Source: Actinoplanes sp. NBC_00393
GTDB lineage: Bacteria > Actinomycetota > Actinomycetes > Mycobacteriales > Micromonosporaceae
Reading direction: 5' to 3'
Assembly: GCF_036053395.1 (NCBI RefSeq)
Contig: NZ_CP107942.1
Span: 6,838,501 to 6,902,500 of the forward strand
Length of the DNA: 64,000 nt
The notes beneath the pieces are model-generated. The model searched no databases and was not told the DNA's origin. It worked only from the letters and a program-made list of their open reading frames with translations. Positions 52,393 to 62,025 of the stretch are shown piece by piece (within the stretch, counting starts at the first letter, position 1; each line of letters opens with the position of its first letter). The translations under genes and the position numbers were made by a program.

Positions 52393-52860
52393 TTAGTTCT
52401 GCTGCTCGGGCAGCGCTGCGTGGCCGCCGGTCGAACCGTGCCCGCCTGCCCCGCGCGCGGTGTCGTCGAGCATCTCCACCACGTCGAAGACGGCCCGCTC
52501 CACACGCTGAACCACGAGTTGGGCGATCCGGTCGCCCCGAGAAATCTTGACGGTGTTCCCCGGATCGTGATTGATCAGGATCACCATAATCTCGCCGCGG
52601 TAACCGGCGTCGACCGTACCGGGCGCGTTGAGCACCGTCACGCCGAGGCGAGCGGCCAGCCCCGAACGCGGATGCACCAGGCCCACGTACCCCTCGGGCA
52701 GAGCGATCGCCAGACCGGTCCGGACCTTGGCGCGGCCGCCGGGGGCGATCTCCACCTCCTCCGCGGCGAACAGATCCGCGCCGGCGTCACCGGGATGGGC
52801 GTACGCCGGCAGAGGCAGGTCCGGGTCGAGCCGGCGGACCTGGATGACCACATCGCTCAC
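52393..52860 (-). CDS. dut: dUTP diphosphatase
   Basis: 155 residues. Hydrolyses dUTP to dUMP, feeding ThyA and keeping uracil out of DNA. The five trimeric dUTPase motifs are visible: [13 protein letters not shown] (I), [10 protein letters not shown] (II), [11 protein letters not shown] (III), [11 protein letters not shown] (IV) and the flexible Gly-rich end [10 protein letters not shown] (V). GTG start 52860. Likely in one operon with DUF3710, OB-fold and DUF3159. Confidence 0.96.
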   Translation of the reverse strand: MSDVVIQVRRLDPDLPLPAYAHPGDAGADLFAAEEVEIAPGGRAKVRTGLAIALPEGYVGLVHPRSGLAARLGVTVLNAPGTVDAGYRGEIMVILINHDPGNTVKISRGDRIAQLVVQRVERAVFDVVEMLDDTARGAGGHGSTGGHAALPEQQN

Positions 52861-52942
52861 AACGAGGATTCCTCACCGGTACGGGTACTGCGGGCGGCAC
52901 CTACCCTGCCATCCTGCCGTGCCGGGCAGCGGAGGCGCGCCG

Positions 52943-52948
52943 TACCCT
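52943..52948 (+). promoter_or_regulatory. Putative -10 box of the DUF3093 gene (leaderless)
   Basis: TACCCT, 6 nt before GTG 52955. Confidence 0.42.
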
Positions 52949-52954
52949 TCGAGG

Positions 52955-53452
52955 GTGACACCCGAGTCCCCGGCGCGCACGGATGCGACCCACCGAGAAC
53001 GGCTCAGCCTGCCGTGGTGGGCCTGGCCCGCCACCCTCACCGCCGGCGCGATCATCGCCACCGAGCTGGTCCTCGGCCTGCCCGACGTGCCCGGCTGGCT
53101 GCCGTACGCGGTGCTGCTCCCGCTCTCCGTGCTGCTGCTGATCCCGGCCGGCCGGCTCCGGGTGGCGGTCACCGCCGACGAGTTCCAGGTCGACGACGCC
53201 CGGCTGCCGGTCTCGGTGATCTCGGACGTGGTCGCGCTCGACGCCGCCGGCAAGCGCGAGGCGCTGGGCATCGGCGCGCACCCGCTCGCCTTCGTGGTCC
53301 AGCGGGCCTGGATCGGGCCGGCGGTGCAGGTGCTCCTGGACGATCCGGAGGACCCGACGCCGTACTGGGTGGTCAGCACCCGGCGCCCGGTCGAGCTCGC
53401 CACCGCGCTGCTCGAGGTCAGCCGTCGAGAACGCGCTGCCCGCTCGAACTGA
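52955..53452 (+). CDS. DUF3093 family membrane protein
   Basis: 165 residues. ERLSLPWWAWPATLTAGAIIATE and WLPYAVLLPLSVLLLIPAG form two membrane helices, then a beta-rich cytoplasmic part (LRVAVTADEFQVDDARLPV, VLLDDPEDPTPYWVVSTRRP). Matches DUF3093, an actinobacterial family next to dut. Function unknown. Overlaps the convergent gene by 35 bp. Confidence 0.85.
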   Translation: MTPESPARTDATHRERLSLPWWAWPATLTAGAIIATELVLGLPDVPGWLPYAVLLPLSVLLLIPAGRLRVAVTADEFQVDDARLPVSVISDVVALDAAGKREALGIGAHPLAFVVQRAWIGPAVQVLLDDPEDPTPYWVVSTRRPVELATALLEVSRRERAARSN

Positions 53453-54236
53453 GCTGCTTGCGCAGGTCCTCGCGGACCTTGTCGCCCACCGCCCGGGTCG
53501 CCCGGCGGTTCAGGTAACTGGCGACCGCCGCGCCGGTGAGCATCGGCCCCAGCGTGGTGAGGTTGCGCCCGAACCGCTTCAGCAGCGTCTTCTGCAGATC
53601 CTTGCGGGCCGCCGTGCCGAGCACCGCCGCGACACCCACGCCCGGGATCATCGGGTTCACCCCGCGCTGCCCGGACCAGGACTCGACCAGCTTCAGGGCA
53701 CGCTCCGGCGCGCCGCCGGTGATCGGCTGCCGGTAGACCTCGTGCAGCTCCCCGATCAGTTTGATCTCGATCGCCACCACGGCGACCGTCTCGCTGGCCA
53801 GCAGCACCGGCGCCGAGAGCAGGGTCGGGGTCGCCACCCACTCGACCGACGCGATCCCGCCGCCGGCCGCACCCACCCCGGCGGTGGCCCGGGTGGCGTT
53901 GCGGATCAGCCGCTCGGCCAGCTCCTCGTCGTCCAGGCCGGGAAAGTGCCGGCGCAGCGTCTCGAGGTCACGCACCGGGACGTGCGGAGCCACGTCCCCC
54001 ACCAGGTCGGCCATCCAGCGCAGCGCCGCCTTGGGGCGGAACAGCCGGCCGATGCCGCGGGCCCGGACGTCGCTGATGAGCCGCACCACCCGCCGCCGGC
54101 GCTCGGCCGGCTCGAGGTCGTCGGCGGTGACGGCCACGACGGCACGGCCCAGCTCCGGGTCGGCCTGGGCAGGCTTCAGCTCGCTACCCGGCGCGGACTC
54201 GGCACCGGGCTCGGTCACCCGATCGGCGTGGTTCAT
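53418..54236 (-). CDS. Conserved membrane-associated protein of unknown function
   Basis: 272 residues, not recognised as a named family. Basic helical N-half (AERRRRVVRLISDVRARGIGRLFRPKAALRWMADL), a hydrophobic middle (ASVEWVATPTLLSAPVLLASETVAVVAIEIKLIGELHEVY), and a basic helical C-terminus. Ends with RRATRAVGDKVREDLRKQL. Starts at ATG 54236; codon use looks genuine. Confidence 0.65.
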   Translation of the reverse strand: MNHADRVTEPGAESAPGSELKPAQADPELGRAVVAVTADDLEPAERRRRVVRLISDVRARGIGRLFRPKAALRWMADLVGDVAPHVPVRDLETLRRHFPGLDDEELAERLIRNATRATAGVGAAGGGIASVEWVATPTLLSAPVLLASETVAVVAIEIKLIGELHEVYRQPITGGAPERALKLVESWSGQRGVNPMIPGVGVAAVLGTAARKDLQKTLLKRFGRNLTTLGPMLTGAAVASYLNRRATRAVGDKVREDLRKQLSSSGQRVLDG

Positions 54237-54370
54237 CGTCGTCCTCCCCAGCGGCGGTCACCGGTATCTGTGCCCGGTCACGCCTCAGGGTCAAACCCCG
54301 TTTTCCATCCCCGTGGCGAACGCCGTACGCCCGACCGCGGGATCCGCGATCGGGTGGTGGCGCGCTGCGC

Positions 54371-54394
54371 GCGAGTGCGCTCAGGCGCACTCGC
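54371..54394 (-). terminator. Hairpin overlapping the DUF4193 stop codon
   Basis: 10-bp perfect stem GCGAGTGCGC / GCGCACTCGC with a TCAG loop; the loop contains the stop codon (TGA on the minus strand) of the DUF4193 gene, so the gene's last codons form one arm. Confidence 0.6.
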
Positions 54395-54677
54395 GGCAGA
54401 TCAGCTCCCCGTTGCGCTCCACAGCCAGCTGGCTGCGGTGGTGCACCAGGAAACAGCGGGCGCAACGGAACTCGTCGGTCTGCATCGGCAGCACCTTGAC
54501 GGTCAGCTCCTCGTCGGCCAGGTCGGCGCCGGGCAGCTCGAAGCTCTCCGCCACCTCGACCTCGTCGACGTCCACTGCGCCCGACTGCGAGTCGGCGCGA
54601 CGGGCCTTGAGCTCCTCGAGGCTGTCCTCGCCGAGGTCGACCTCATCGCGACGCGGGGCGTCGTAGTCGGTGGCCAT
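54381..54677 (-). CDS. DUF4193 family small zinc-ribbon-like protein
   Basis: 98 residues. Starts MATDYDAPRRDEVDLGEDSL and has an acidic middle, then a C-terminal Cys pair set: FRCARCFLVHHRSQLA and LICRECA, a likely zinc ribbon. Matches DUF4193, conserved in actinobacteria; function unknown. GGAGAG lies before the ATG. Confidence 0.87.
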   Translation of the reverse strand: MATDYDAPRRDEVDLGEDSLEELKARRADSQSGAVDVDEVEVAESFELPGADLADEELTVKVLPMQTDEFRCARCFLVHHRSQLAVERNGELICRECA

Positions 54678-55011
54678 CGGTCTTCACTCTCCTGTATCGA
54701 TGTGTCGCTTGGCGTTAGTAACGCTTGCGACAAGGTTTCGGTTCCCGGTTCCGCTGGACGATTTCTGACACCCGGATCTACCCCGGCGAGCGCGGAACCT
54801 TACCGCTGCTGCGGCAGGGTTGTACGCGTTCCGGCGGCACATTGTTCCCGATGTGACTGAGGCGACATCAAAGTAGGGGCACCAGCGTCTGGATCATTGT
54901 CAACGCGCCGGAAGCATTCCCTGTTTCCGCGCGCCTGGCGGACAGACGCTAACCTCTCGACAAGTCCGGCGATGCCACCCGGGTCCGCCGTCCGATCCTG
55001 GAGCAAGCCCC
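54678..55011. other. 334-bp intergenic region between DUF4193 and the LytR_C gene
   Basis: Divergent promoters. On the DUF4193 side lies a nested dyad at 54703-54732: TGTCG / CGACA outside and GCGTTA-G-TAACGC inside, one base off common centre, which fits an operator better than an RNA hairpin. I see nothing else clear in it. Confidence 0.55.
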
Positions 55012-55560
55012 ATGAGCTTTGCGCGCGTCCGAGCGCTGGTCGTCGTCGGAGTGCTCGCCGTCGCCGCGCTGGTCTTCGTCGTCGTGGCTCTCGTGCGTGA
55101 CTCACAGCGCGACGCCGCGAACGGCGGCGACTGCCCGGCCGGCGCCCCGCTGGCCGACGTCCGGCTGCCGGACGACCCGGGCGAGGTCACCCTCAAGGTC
55201 CTCAACGGCACCAGCAAGGCCGGCCTGGCCGAGCAGGTCACCGAGCAGTTCAAGAACCGCCGCTTCACCGTCCAGGACCCGGCCAAGAGCAAGACCAAGT
55301 TCAAGGGCGTCGCGGAGATCCGCTTCGGGCCGGAGGCGGTCGGCAAGGCACAGCTGCTGCGGGCGTATTTCCTGGCCCAGGCCGAGATGGTGTACAGCCC
55401 GAAGCGCAAGGGCGACGCCATCGAGGTCGTGATCGGCAACGAGTACCAGCAGCTGGCCACCACGACCGAGGTCAACCAGTCGCTGGTCGCGGTCGGCAAC
55501 CCCACCCTGCCGCCGGGCGCCTGCCTCAAGCCGGTCGACGCGAAGGCCAAGGCCGACTGA
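55012..55560 (+). CDS. LytR_C-domain secreted/membrane protein
   Basis: 182 residues. N-terminal TM/signal anchor (ALVVVGVLAVAALVFVVVAL) followed by a LytR_C domain: EVTLKVLNGTSKAGLAEQVTEQFKNRRFTV, IRFGPEAVGKAQLLRAYFL. Cys pair (GGDCPAG and GACLKP) may bond. The domain usually occurs at the end of LytR-CpsA-Psr wall-polymer ligases; here it is alone, likely in the envelope. Function unknown. Confidence 0.82.
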   Translation: MSFARVRALVVVGVLAVAALVFVVVALVRDSQRDAANGGDCPAGAPLADVRLPDDPGEVTLKVLNGTSKAGLAEQVTEQFKNRRFTVQDPAKSKTKFKGVAEIRFGPEAVGKAQLLRAYFLAQAEMVYSPKRKGDAIEVVIGNEYQQLATTTEVNQSLVAVGNPTLPPGACLKPVDAKAKAD

Positions 55561-55574
55561 GCCGCCGGCCCGTC

Positions 55575-56396
55575 CTACGGGCCACCGGCGGCGTCCAGCT
55601 CCACCAGGGCGTCGTGCAGCGCCGGGAAGATCGCCGGTGGCGCCGCGACCAGCATCTGTTTGCCGGCCGGCGCACCGGAGAGTCCGGCGACCGTGAGTCC
55701 GGCCTCCGCCGCGATCAGGCCTCCGGCCGCGTGGTCCCACAGGTTCAGGCCCTTCTCGTAGTAGGCGTCCAGCATGCCCTCGGCGACCAGGCAGAGGTCG
55801 AGGGCCGCCGCGCCGAGCCGCCGGATGTCACGCACTCGGGTGATCAATCGGGCCAGTACGGCCCCCTGATGCTCCCGGCGCCGCGGGTCGTAGCCGAATC
55901 CGGTGCCGACGAGTGTCTGGTCCAGCGTGGTCCGGGCCGAGCCGGTCAGCCGGCGGCCGTCACGCCACGCCCCGCCGCCCCGGGTGGCCGTCCACTCGTC
56001 GCCGGTGGCGGCGTTGCAGACCACCCCGGCAACCACCTCTCCGTCCCGCTCAGCGGCCAGTGAGACCGCGTACTGGGGCAGGCCGTAGAGGTAGTTCACC
56101 GTGCCGTCGATCGGGTCCAGGATCCACCGCACGGCGCCGGGCGCGACCGTCACGGAGTCCCCGTACTCCTCCCCCAGCACGCCGTCGCCGGGCCGTTCGG
56201 CCAGCAGCGCGTCCACCACCTGCCGCTCGACCGCCTTGTCGGCCGCCGTGACGACGTCGGTGTCGGTGCTCTTGGTCTGCACGTCGCCGATCGCCTCGTC
56301 GCGCATCCGCCGGGCCGTGGCAGCCGCCTGCCGGGCCACCCGGACAGCCACGGCCAGCAACTCGTCGGGCGTCGATACCGTCGAAATCTCGTTCAC
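55575..56396 (-). CDS. suhB: Inositol monophosphatase family protein
   Basis: 273 residues. Metal-binding motifs: GEEYGDS (Glu), WILDPIDGTVNYLYGLP (DPIDGT), and LWDHAAGGLIAAEAG (WDxAAG). Hydrolyses inositol-1-phosphate or a related sugar phosphate. GTG start 56396 with GGAAAGGA upstream. Lies convergent with the LytR_C gene and divergent from sigA. Confidence 0.92.
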   Translation of the reverse strand: MNEISTVSTPDELLAVAVRVARQAAATARRMRDEAIGDVQTKSTDTDVVTAADKAVERQVVDALLAERPGDGVLGEEYGDSVTVAPGAVRWILDPIDGTVNYLYGLPQYAVSLAAERDGEVVAGVVCNAATGDEWTATRGGGAWRDGRRLTGSARTTLDQTLVGTGFGYDPRRREHQGAVLARLITRVRDIRRLGAAALDLCLVAEGMLDAYYEKGLNLWDHAAGGLIAAEAGLTVAGLSGAPAGKQMLVAAPPAIFPALHDALVELDAAGGP

Positions 56397-56499
56397 GTAT
56401 GGGTCCTTTCCACCGTTAGCATTGTCGCGTCGACCGTCTCTGACGAGGTCGTCGGGCTCTAGCGGCGTGCTGGAGGCGGAGGATCTCGGTCGGCGGCGC

Positions 56500-56505
56500 T
56501 ACAAT
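56500..56505 (+). promoter_or_regulatory. Putative -10 box of sigA
   Basis: TACAAT, close to the consensus TATAAT-like form, about 145 nt before GTG 56651. No good -35 at 17-18 nt. Would leave a leader of about 140 nt. Confidence 0.4.
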
Positions 56506-56650
56506 TCACCCCTGCCCACGCTTCACGGACACTCACCTGCGGGACGGTCCGTGTCCCGAGGGCCCCCAAACCGACTCCAGCAAGCCTCGCCCCCGCGTGC
56601 TGCGCTGGATCCTGGCCGTGCCCAACCTCATCGCCTCCGGAAGGTCATTC

Positions 56651-58207
<1,557 letters not shown>

Positions 58208-58453
58208 GGCCGATTAGTCAACATTACGTGTCCATTTGGTCACCACCCGTACATCAACGGGTGGTGATCAGACCGTTGTGCAGAAGTGATCGTTGACGTG
58301 GCACCCTTGGATCACGGCACACTAGCCAGACCAGCGTGTGACTTCGGTCCCCCCGGGGCACTCTGGGAAGGCTGCAACGGTGCAGGGTGTTGCACGATGT
58401 GTGAGCAGTAGCCGAGGAACATGTTCATCGGTGACGAACAGAGGAGGAAGGCG
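58208..58453. other. 246-bp region between sigA and DUF7455
   Basis: Holds the sigA terminator (58240-58267) and probably a promoter: TTGACG at 58293-58298 with CACACT 19 nt later. No gene. Confidence 0.45.
58240..58267 (+). terminator. Hairpin terminator after sigA
   Basis: 11-bp perfect stem TCACCACCCGT / ACGGGTGGTGA, loop ACATCA, 32 nt past the stop; no T-tract. Confidence 0.8.
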
Positions 58454-58696
58454 ATGACCCCGACCCTCACGCCGCCGGCGGGAAGCCTGGCCGGCCCAGC
58501 AGCCGATGAACGGTGCGACCGCTGCAATGCAGCAGGGAAGCTCCGTTTGACCCTGGCAGGCGGTGGCGAGCTCGTGTTCTGCGGCCACCACGCCAACCGG
58601 TATGCCGAGGACCTGGTGAAGATCGCGGTGCAGTATTCCGCTGACCCGGACTTCACCTGGCGCGGCGCGGTCAAGATGTCGAACTCCACCAACTAG
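58454..58696 (+). CDS. DUF7455 family small zinc-binding-like protein
   Basis: 80 residues. C-x2-C at ERCDRCNAAG and CGHH at VFCGHHANRYAEDLVK suggest a zinc site. Small protein commonly found after the primary sigma gene in actinobacteria; function unknown. ATG 58454 has GGAGGAAG 3-5 nt upstream; an in-frame ATG at 58421 lacks one. Confidence 0.82.
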   Translation: MTPTLTPPAGSLAGPAADERCDRCNAAGKLRLTLAGGGELVFCGHHANRYAEDLVKIAVQYSADPDFTWRGAVKMSNSTN

Positions 58697-58730
58697 CAAC
58701 AGCAGCGGTCCCCCGACTGAGGCGTCAGAA

Positions 58731-58760
58731 GAAGGGGCGCTCCTCCTGGAGCGCCCCTTC
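58731..58760. terminator. Bidirectional hairpin terminator
   Basis: Perfect 13-bp stem GAAGGGGCGCTCC / GGAGCGCCCCTTC with TCCT loop, between the convergent DUF7455 and XRE genes; serves both. Confidence 0.85.
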
Positions 58761-58772
58761 TGCATGCCTGAT

Positions 58773-59006
58773 TCAGCCCCAGAGCTCCTCAACGGGCGCA
58801 CCCAGGGCCCGGGCCACCTTGATGGCCAGATAGACCGAGGGGGCGTAATCGCCGGTCTCCATCGCGATGATGGTCTGCCGGCTGACCTCGACCGCCGAGG
58901 CGAGACCCTGCTGGGTCAGCCCGGCCTCCTTGCGGGCCACCCGGATCCGCCCGCCGGCCGCTCCACCCGCCTCAGGGGCCCGCACCGGGCCGGAGACCGG
59001 GGACAT
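58773..59006 (-). CDS. XRE-family helix-turn-helix regulator
   Basis: 77 residues. One HTH domain (RIRVARKEAGLTQQGLASAVEVSRQTIIAMETGDYAPSVYLAIKVARALGAPVEELW) after a Pro/Gly leader. Second gene of an operon with the membrane protein (TGATG overlap). Short regulators of this kind often repress their own operon; the 38-bp palindrome at 59518 is the obvious binding site. Confidence 0.85.
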   Translation of the reverse strand: MSPVSGPVRAPEAGGAAGGRIRVARKEAGLTQQGLASAVEVSRQTIIAMETGDYAPSVYLAIKVARALGAPVEELWG

Positions 59007-59506
59007 CAGTTCTCCTCGTCCTCGACGATCTCGGCTTCCTTACCCCGGCGGCGGCGCGTCTCCCAGGTCACGAAGCCGACCGCCACCAGTCCGCCGATGG
59101 CGCCGCCGATCACCGCTCCGGTGAGGCCGTTCCCCTCCGGGCCGCGGAAGGCGAAGACTGCGCCGAAGACGAAGAGCAGCAACGGCAGGCCGCTGAGGAC
59201 CGAGAGACCGAACTGTTTGCGGGTCCGGATCTGGGTCCGCGGCCTGATCCCGCGGCGGCTCAGGTAGGCCGTGCTGATCAGGAACGGCAACTGGAACGCC
59301 ACGAGCATGACGCCCAGCGGCAGCACCGCGGGCCGGCCCAGGGTCCAGACCAGGACCGCCGCGACCCACGGCAACAGCAGGATCTGCAGCGAGGACGCCA
59401 CGGCGAGCCCTTCGTACCACCGGAAGCGCTCGTGTTCGTCGCCGTAGATGTCGCCGTCGAGATCCAGGTTCCAGCGCACCACCCGATCGAGCATCGTCGT
59501 CGTCAT
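59006..59506 (-). CDS. Four-TM membrane protein paired with the XRE regulator
   Basis: 166 residues. Acidic soluble start (VVRWNLDLDGDIYGDEHERFRW), four hydrophobic helices (e.g. [62 protein letters not shown]) and a charged tail (RRRRGKEAEIVEDEEN). No known family recognised. Coupled to XRE regulator downstream. Start ATG 59506, probably leaderless. Confidence 0.78.
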   Translation of the reverse strand: MTTTMLDRVVRWNLDLDGDIYGDEHERFRWYEGLAVASSLQILLLPWVAAVLVWTLGRPAVLPLGVMLVAFQLPFLISTAYLSRRGIRPRTQIRTRKQFGLSVLSGLPLLLFVFGAVFAFRGPEGNGLTGAVIGGAIGGLVAVGFVTWETRRRRGKEAEIVEDEEN

Positions 59507-59512
59507 GCATCC

Positions 59513-59518
59513 ATCTTG
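59513..59518 (-). promoter_or_regulatory. Putative -10 box of the membrane/XRE operon
   Basis: CAAGAT on the minus strand, 6 nt before ATG 59506, with TTGACG (59538-59533) 14 nt upstream of... measured from the hexamer ends, 17-18 bp away less the overlap with the palindrome edge. A weak match; the -35-like TTGACG lies at the centre of the palindrome. Confidence 0.35.
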
Positions 59519-59555
59519 ATGTTAAGTCCACTTGACGTCAAGTGGACTTAACATC
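59518..59555. promoter_or_regulatory. 38-bp perfect palindrome (candidate operator)
   Basis: Uninterrupted palindrome; each half is GATGTTAAGTCCACTTGAC and its complement, centre between 59536 and 59537. It contains two smaller dyads AAGT-N2-ACTT (59524-59533 and 59540-59549, centres 16 bp apart) and TTGACGTCAA at the middle. Starts 12 bp upstream of the membrane-protein ATG and ends 8 bp from the helicase stop. Confidence 0.8.
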
Positions 59556-59562
59556 GGCGGCG

Positions 59563-61293
59563 TCAGAACGTCTGGATCGTGGCGATCCGCTCCTCGAGCT
59601 GCTCGATCGTGGCCTGGGCGCTCGGCGGCCCCCCGCAAAGCCGCCGCAACTCCGCGTGGATCTTGCCGTGCGGCAGGTTGGTCCGGTGGTGGTGGGCCGC
59701 GACCAGCGTGTTCAGCTGCCGGCGCAGGCTGTTGCGCCGCTCCCCGGCGCTCATCGGCACGACCGCCTCCCGCTGCGCGGGCACCTCGTTGCGGGTCTGC
59801 TCCGCTTGCTGCCGCTTCTGCGACGCCATCTGGTCGGCCTGCCGCTTGTTCAGCAGGGTGGTCACCTGGTCCGGGGTGAGCAGGCCGGGCAGGCCGAGAT
59901 AGTCGGCCTCCTCGGCGGTCCCGGTACGCGCGCCGGTCCCGAACGACGTCCCGTCGTAGATGACCTGGTCCAGCTCGGCGATCGAGGACAGCGCCTCGAA
60001 CTTCTTGTCCAGCTCACCGAGCGCGTCCTCGGCCTTCTGCGCCCGCTCGATCAGCTCGTCGTCGAGCCCGTCCTTCTCCTTCGGCGCGCCCAGGACGTGG
60101 TTGCGCTGCGCCTCCATCTCGCTGGCCAGGCCGAGCAGGTGCGGGACGCTGGGCAGGAACACGGTCGCCGTCTCGCCCTCGCGCCGGGCCCGGACGAACC
60201 GGCCGATCGCCTGCGCGAAGTAGAGCGGGGTGGAGGCGCTGGTGGCGTAGACCCCGACGGCCAGCCGCGGGATGTCGACCCCCTCGGACACCATCCGGAC
60301 CGCGACCATCCAGCGCTTCTCCGAGTTGGCGAACTCGGCGATCCGGCCGGAGGCGCCCTCGTCGTCGGAGAGGACGATGGTGGCCGGCTCACCGGTCAGG
60401 TCGTGCAGCAGTTTCGCGTACGCCCGGGCGGAGGTCTGGTCGCTCGCGATGACCAGACCGCCGGCGTCCGGCATGCCGTGCTCGCGGATCTTCGTGAGCC
60501 GGGCGTCGGCGGCCCGCATCACCTGGGGCATCCAGTCGCCGCGGTGGTCCAGGGCGGTCCGCCAGGCCTGGGCGATCAGGTCCTTGGTCATCGGCTCGCC
60601 CAGGCGGGCGGCCAGCTCGTCACCGGCGCTGGTCCGCCACCGGGTCTCGCCGGAGTACGCCATGAAGAGCACCGGGCGCACGACCCGGTCCTGCAGCGCG
60701 TCGGCGTAGCCGTAGATCGAGTCGGCCCGGGACCGCTGGATGCCGTCCTGGCCCCGCTCGTACGTCACGAACGGGATCGGGTTCTCGTCCGACCGGAACG
60801 GTGTGCCGGTGAGCAGGAGGCGGCGTACGGCGGGCTCGAAGGCGTCCTTGACCCCGTCCCCCCAGGTACGCGAGTCGCCGGCGTGGTGGATCTCGTCGAG
60901 GATGACGAACGTGCGCCGGGTGATGGTCCGCCGCTTGTGCACCTGCGGCGCCATGCCGACCTGCGCGTACGTCAGGACCGCGCCGTGGAAGTCGCGGGAC
61001 GAGTGCACGTCGGAGTTGCGGAACTGCGGGTCGAGCTGGATGCCGACCCGGGCCGCCGCGAGCGCCCACTGGGTCTTGAGGTGCTCGGTCGGGCAGACCA
61101 CGGTCACCGCGTCGCAGGTGCCGTCGACGAGCATCTCGGCGGCGATCCGCAGGGCGAACGTGGTCTTGCCCGCGCCGGGCGTCGCCACCGCCATGAAGTC
61201 GTCGGAACGGCGGCGCAGGTACGTCACCATCGCCTTACGCTGCCAATCCCGCAGGGGCGGGAAGATCTCCAGGTTCGGCAGTGACGGGCTCAA
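59563..61293 (-). CDS. DEAD/DEAH-box helicase (superfamily 2)
   Basis: 576 residues. RDWQRKAM (Q-like), Walker A ATPGAGKT (37-44), LDEIH (motif II), LLTGTP (III), and VRMVSEGVDIPRL / QAIGRFVRARR (V and VI). The C-terminus is a helical region with many Gln/Arg (KRQADQMASQKRQQAEQ). Resembles an actinobacterial SF2 helicase of unassigned pathway, often linked to DNA repair. TTG start 61293 gives MSPSLPNLEIF. Confidence 0.85.
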   Translation of the reverse strand: MSPSLPNLEIFPPLRDWQRKAMVTYLRRRSDDFMAVATPGAGKTTFALRIAAEMLVDGTCDAVTVVCPTEHLKTQWALAAARVGIQLDPQFRNSDVHSSRDFHGAVLTYAQVGMAPQVHKRRTITRRTFVILDEIHHAGDSRTWGDGVKDAFEPAVRRLLLTGTPFRSDENPIPFVTYERGQDGIQRSRADSIYGYADALQDRVVRPVLFMAYSGETRWRTSAGDELAARLGEPMTKDLIAQAWRTALDHRGDWMPQVMRAADARLTKIREHGMPDAGGLVIASDQTSARAYAKLLHDLTGEPATIVLSDDEGASGRIAEFANSEKRWMVAVRMVSEGVDIPRLAVGVYATSASTPLYFAQAIGRFVRARREGETATVFLPSVPHLLGLASEMEAQRNHVLGAPKEKDGLDDELIERAQKAEDALGELDKKFEALSSIAELDQVIYDGTSFGTGARTGTAEEADYLGLPGLLTPDQVTTLLNKRQADQMASQKRQQAEQTRNEVPAQREAVVPMSAGERRNSLRRQLNTLVAAHHHRTNLPHGKIHAELRRLCGGPPSAQATIEQLEERIATIQTF

Positions 61294-61403
61294 GCTCCGG
61301 TGATCCCTTCATTCAAGACAAGGCTCGTCCAAGACAAAGCCTCCGCGATTTCGGGGCGCGGAGGCAGGGCCCCAGCATAGCCGCGAACCGTTGCGAATCG
61401 GGG

Positions 61404-62018
61404 CTACGGCATCGCCACCGGGACCGACCAGCGACGGTAGAGCGCGATGAGGCGTACCCCGGTCATCAAGCTCGCCGCGGTGATCAGCGGAACCGGCCCG
61501 GTGAAGCCCATCCGCTCCGCGACGGTGACCAGGACCGCGCCGCCCAGGGCGACCACCGCGTAGATCTCGCGCTGCAGCACCACCGGGATCTCCCCGGTCA
61601 GCAGGTCGCGGGCCAGCCCTCCGCCGATCGCGGTGAGCATGCCGAGCAGGCACGCGCCGACCGGTGGAACGCCGGCGTCGAGGGCTTTCAGGGTGCCGGT
61701 CGCGGTGAACAGTCCCAGGCCGGCCGCGTCCAGCAGCAGCACGGTCCGGCGGACCCGGTTCAGTCTCGGGTGCAGCCAGAAGACCGCGACCGAGGCGAGG
61801 ACCGCGGTCACCGCATATCGCCAGTCGGCGAACGCCAGCGGTGGAACCGCGCCGATGGCCAGGTCACGCAGAATGCCGCCACCCAGCGCGGCCACGAAGC
61901 CGACGAACGCCACCCCGAACAGGTCGAGGCGTTTGGCGACGCCGGCCGAGGCGCCGGAGGCGGCGAAGACCGCCACACCGATCAGGTCCGCGACGAGCAG
62001 TGCGTCTCCGCTCGTCAC
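61404..62018 (-). CDS. TRIC-type / UPF0126 membrane channel protein
   Basis: 204 residues. Two homologous halves, each with a Gly-rich motif, GGGILRDLAIG and GGGLARDLLTGE, as in prokaryotic TRIC trimeric cation channels; about seven TM helices. GTG 62018. Probably a monovalent cation channel. Confidence 0.85.
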   Translation of the reverse strand: MTSGDALLVADLIGVAVFAASGASAGVAKRLDLFGVAFVGFVAALGGGILRDLAIGAVPPLAFADWRYAVTAVLASVAVFWLHPRLNRVRRTVLLLDAAGLGLFTATGTLKALDAGVPPVGACLLGMLTAIGGGLARDLLTGEIPVVLQREIYAVVALGGAVLVTVAERMGFTGPVPLITAASLMTGVRLIALYRRWSVPVAMP

Positions 62019-62025
62019 GCCTTGA

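Noticed and set aside
56597..56650. Longer start for sigA at GTG 56597
   Set aside because: Adds a hydrophobic segment ([11 protein letters not shown]) not expected for a sigma factor; the AAGG before 56651 supports the shorter form.
58454..58760. 6S or other structured RNA after sigA
   Set aside because: The only structures are two simple terminator hairpins; a small DUF7455 gene fills the space.
59524..59549. Palindrome as a transposon end or recombination site
   Set aside because: No transposase or recombinase gene nearby and no direct-repeat duplication at its edges; position at a promoter fits an operator better.
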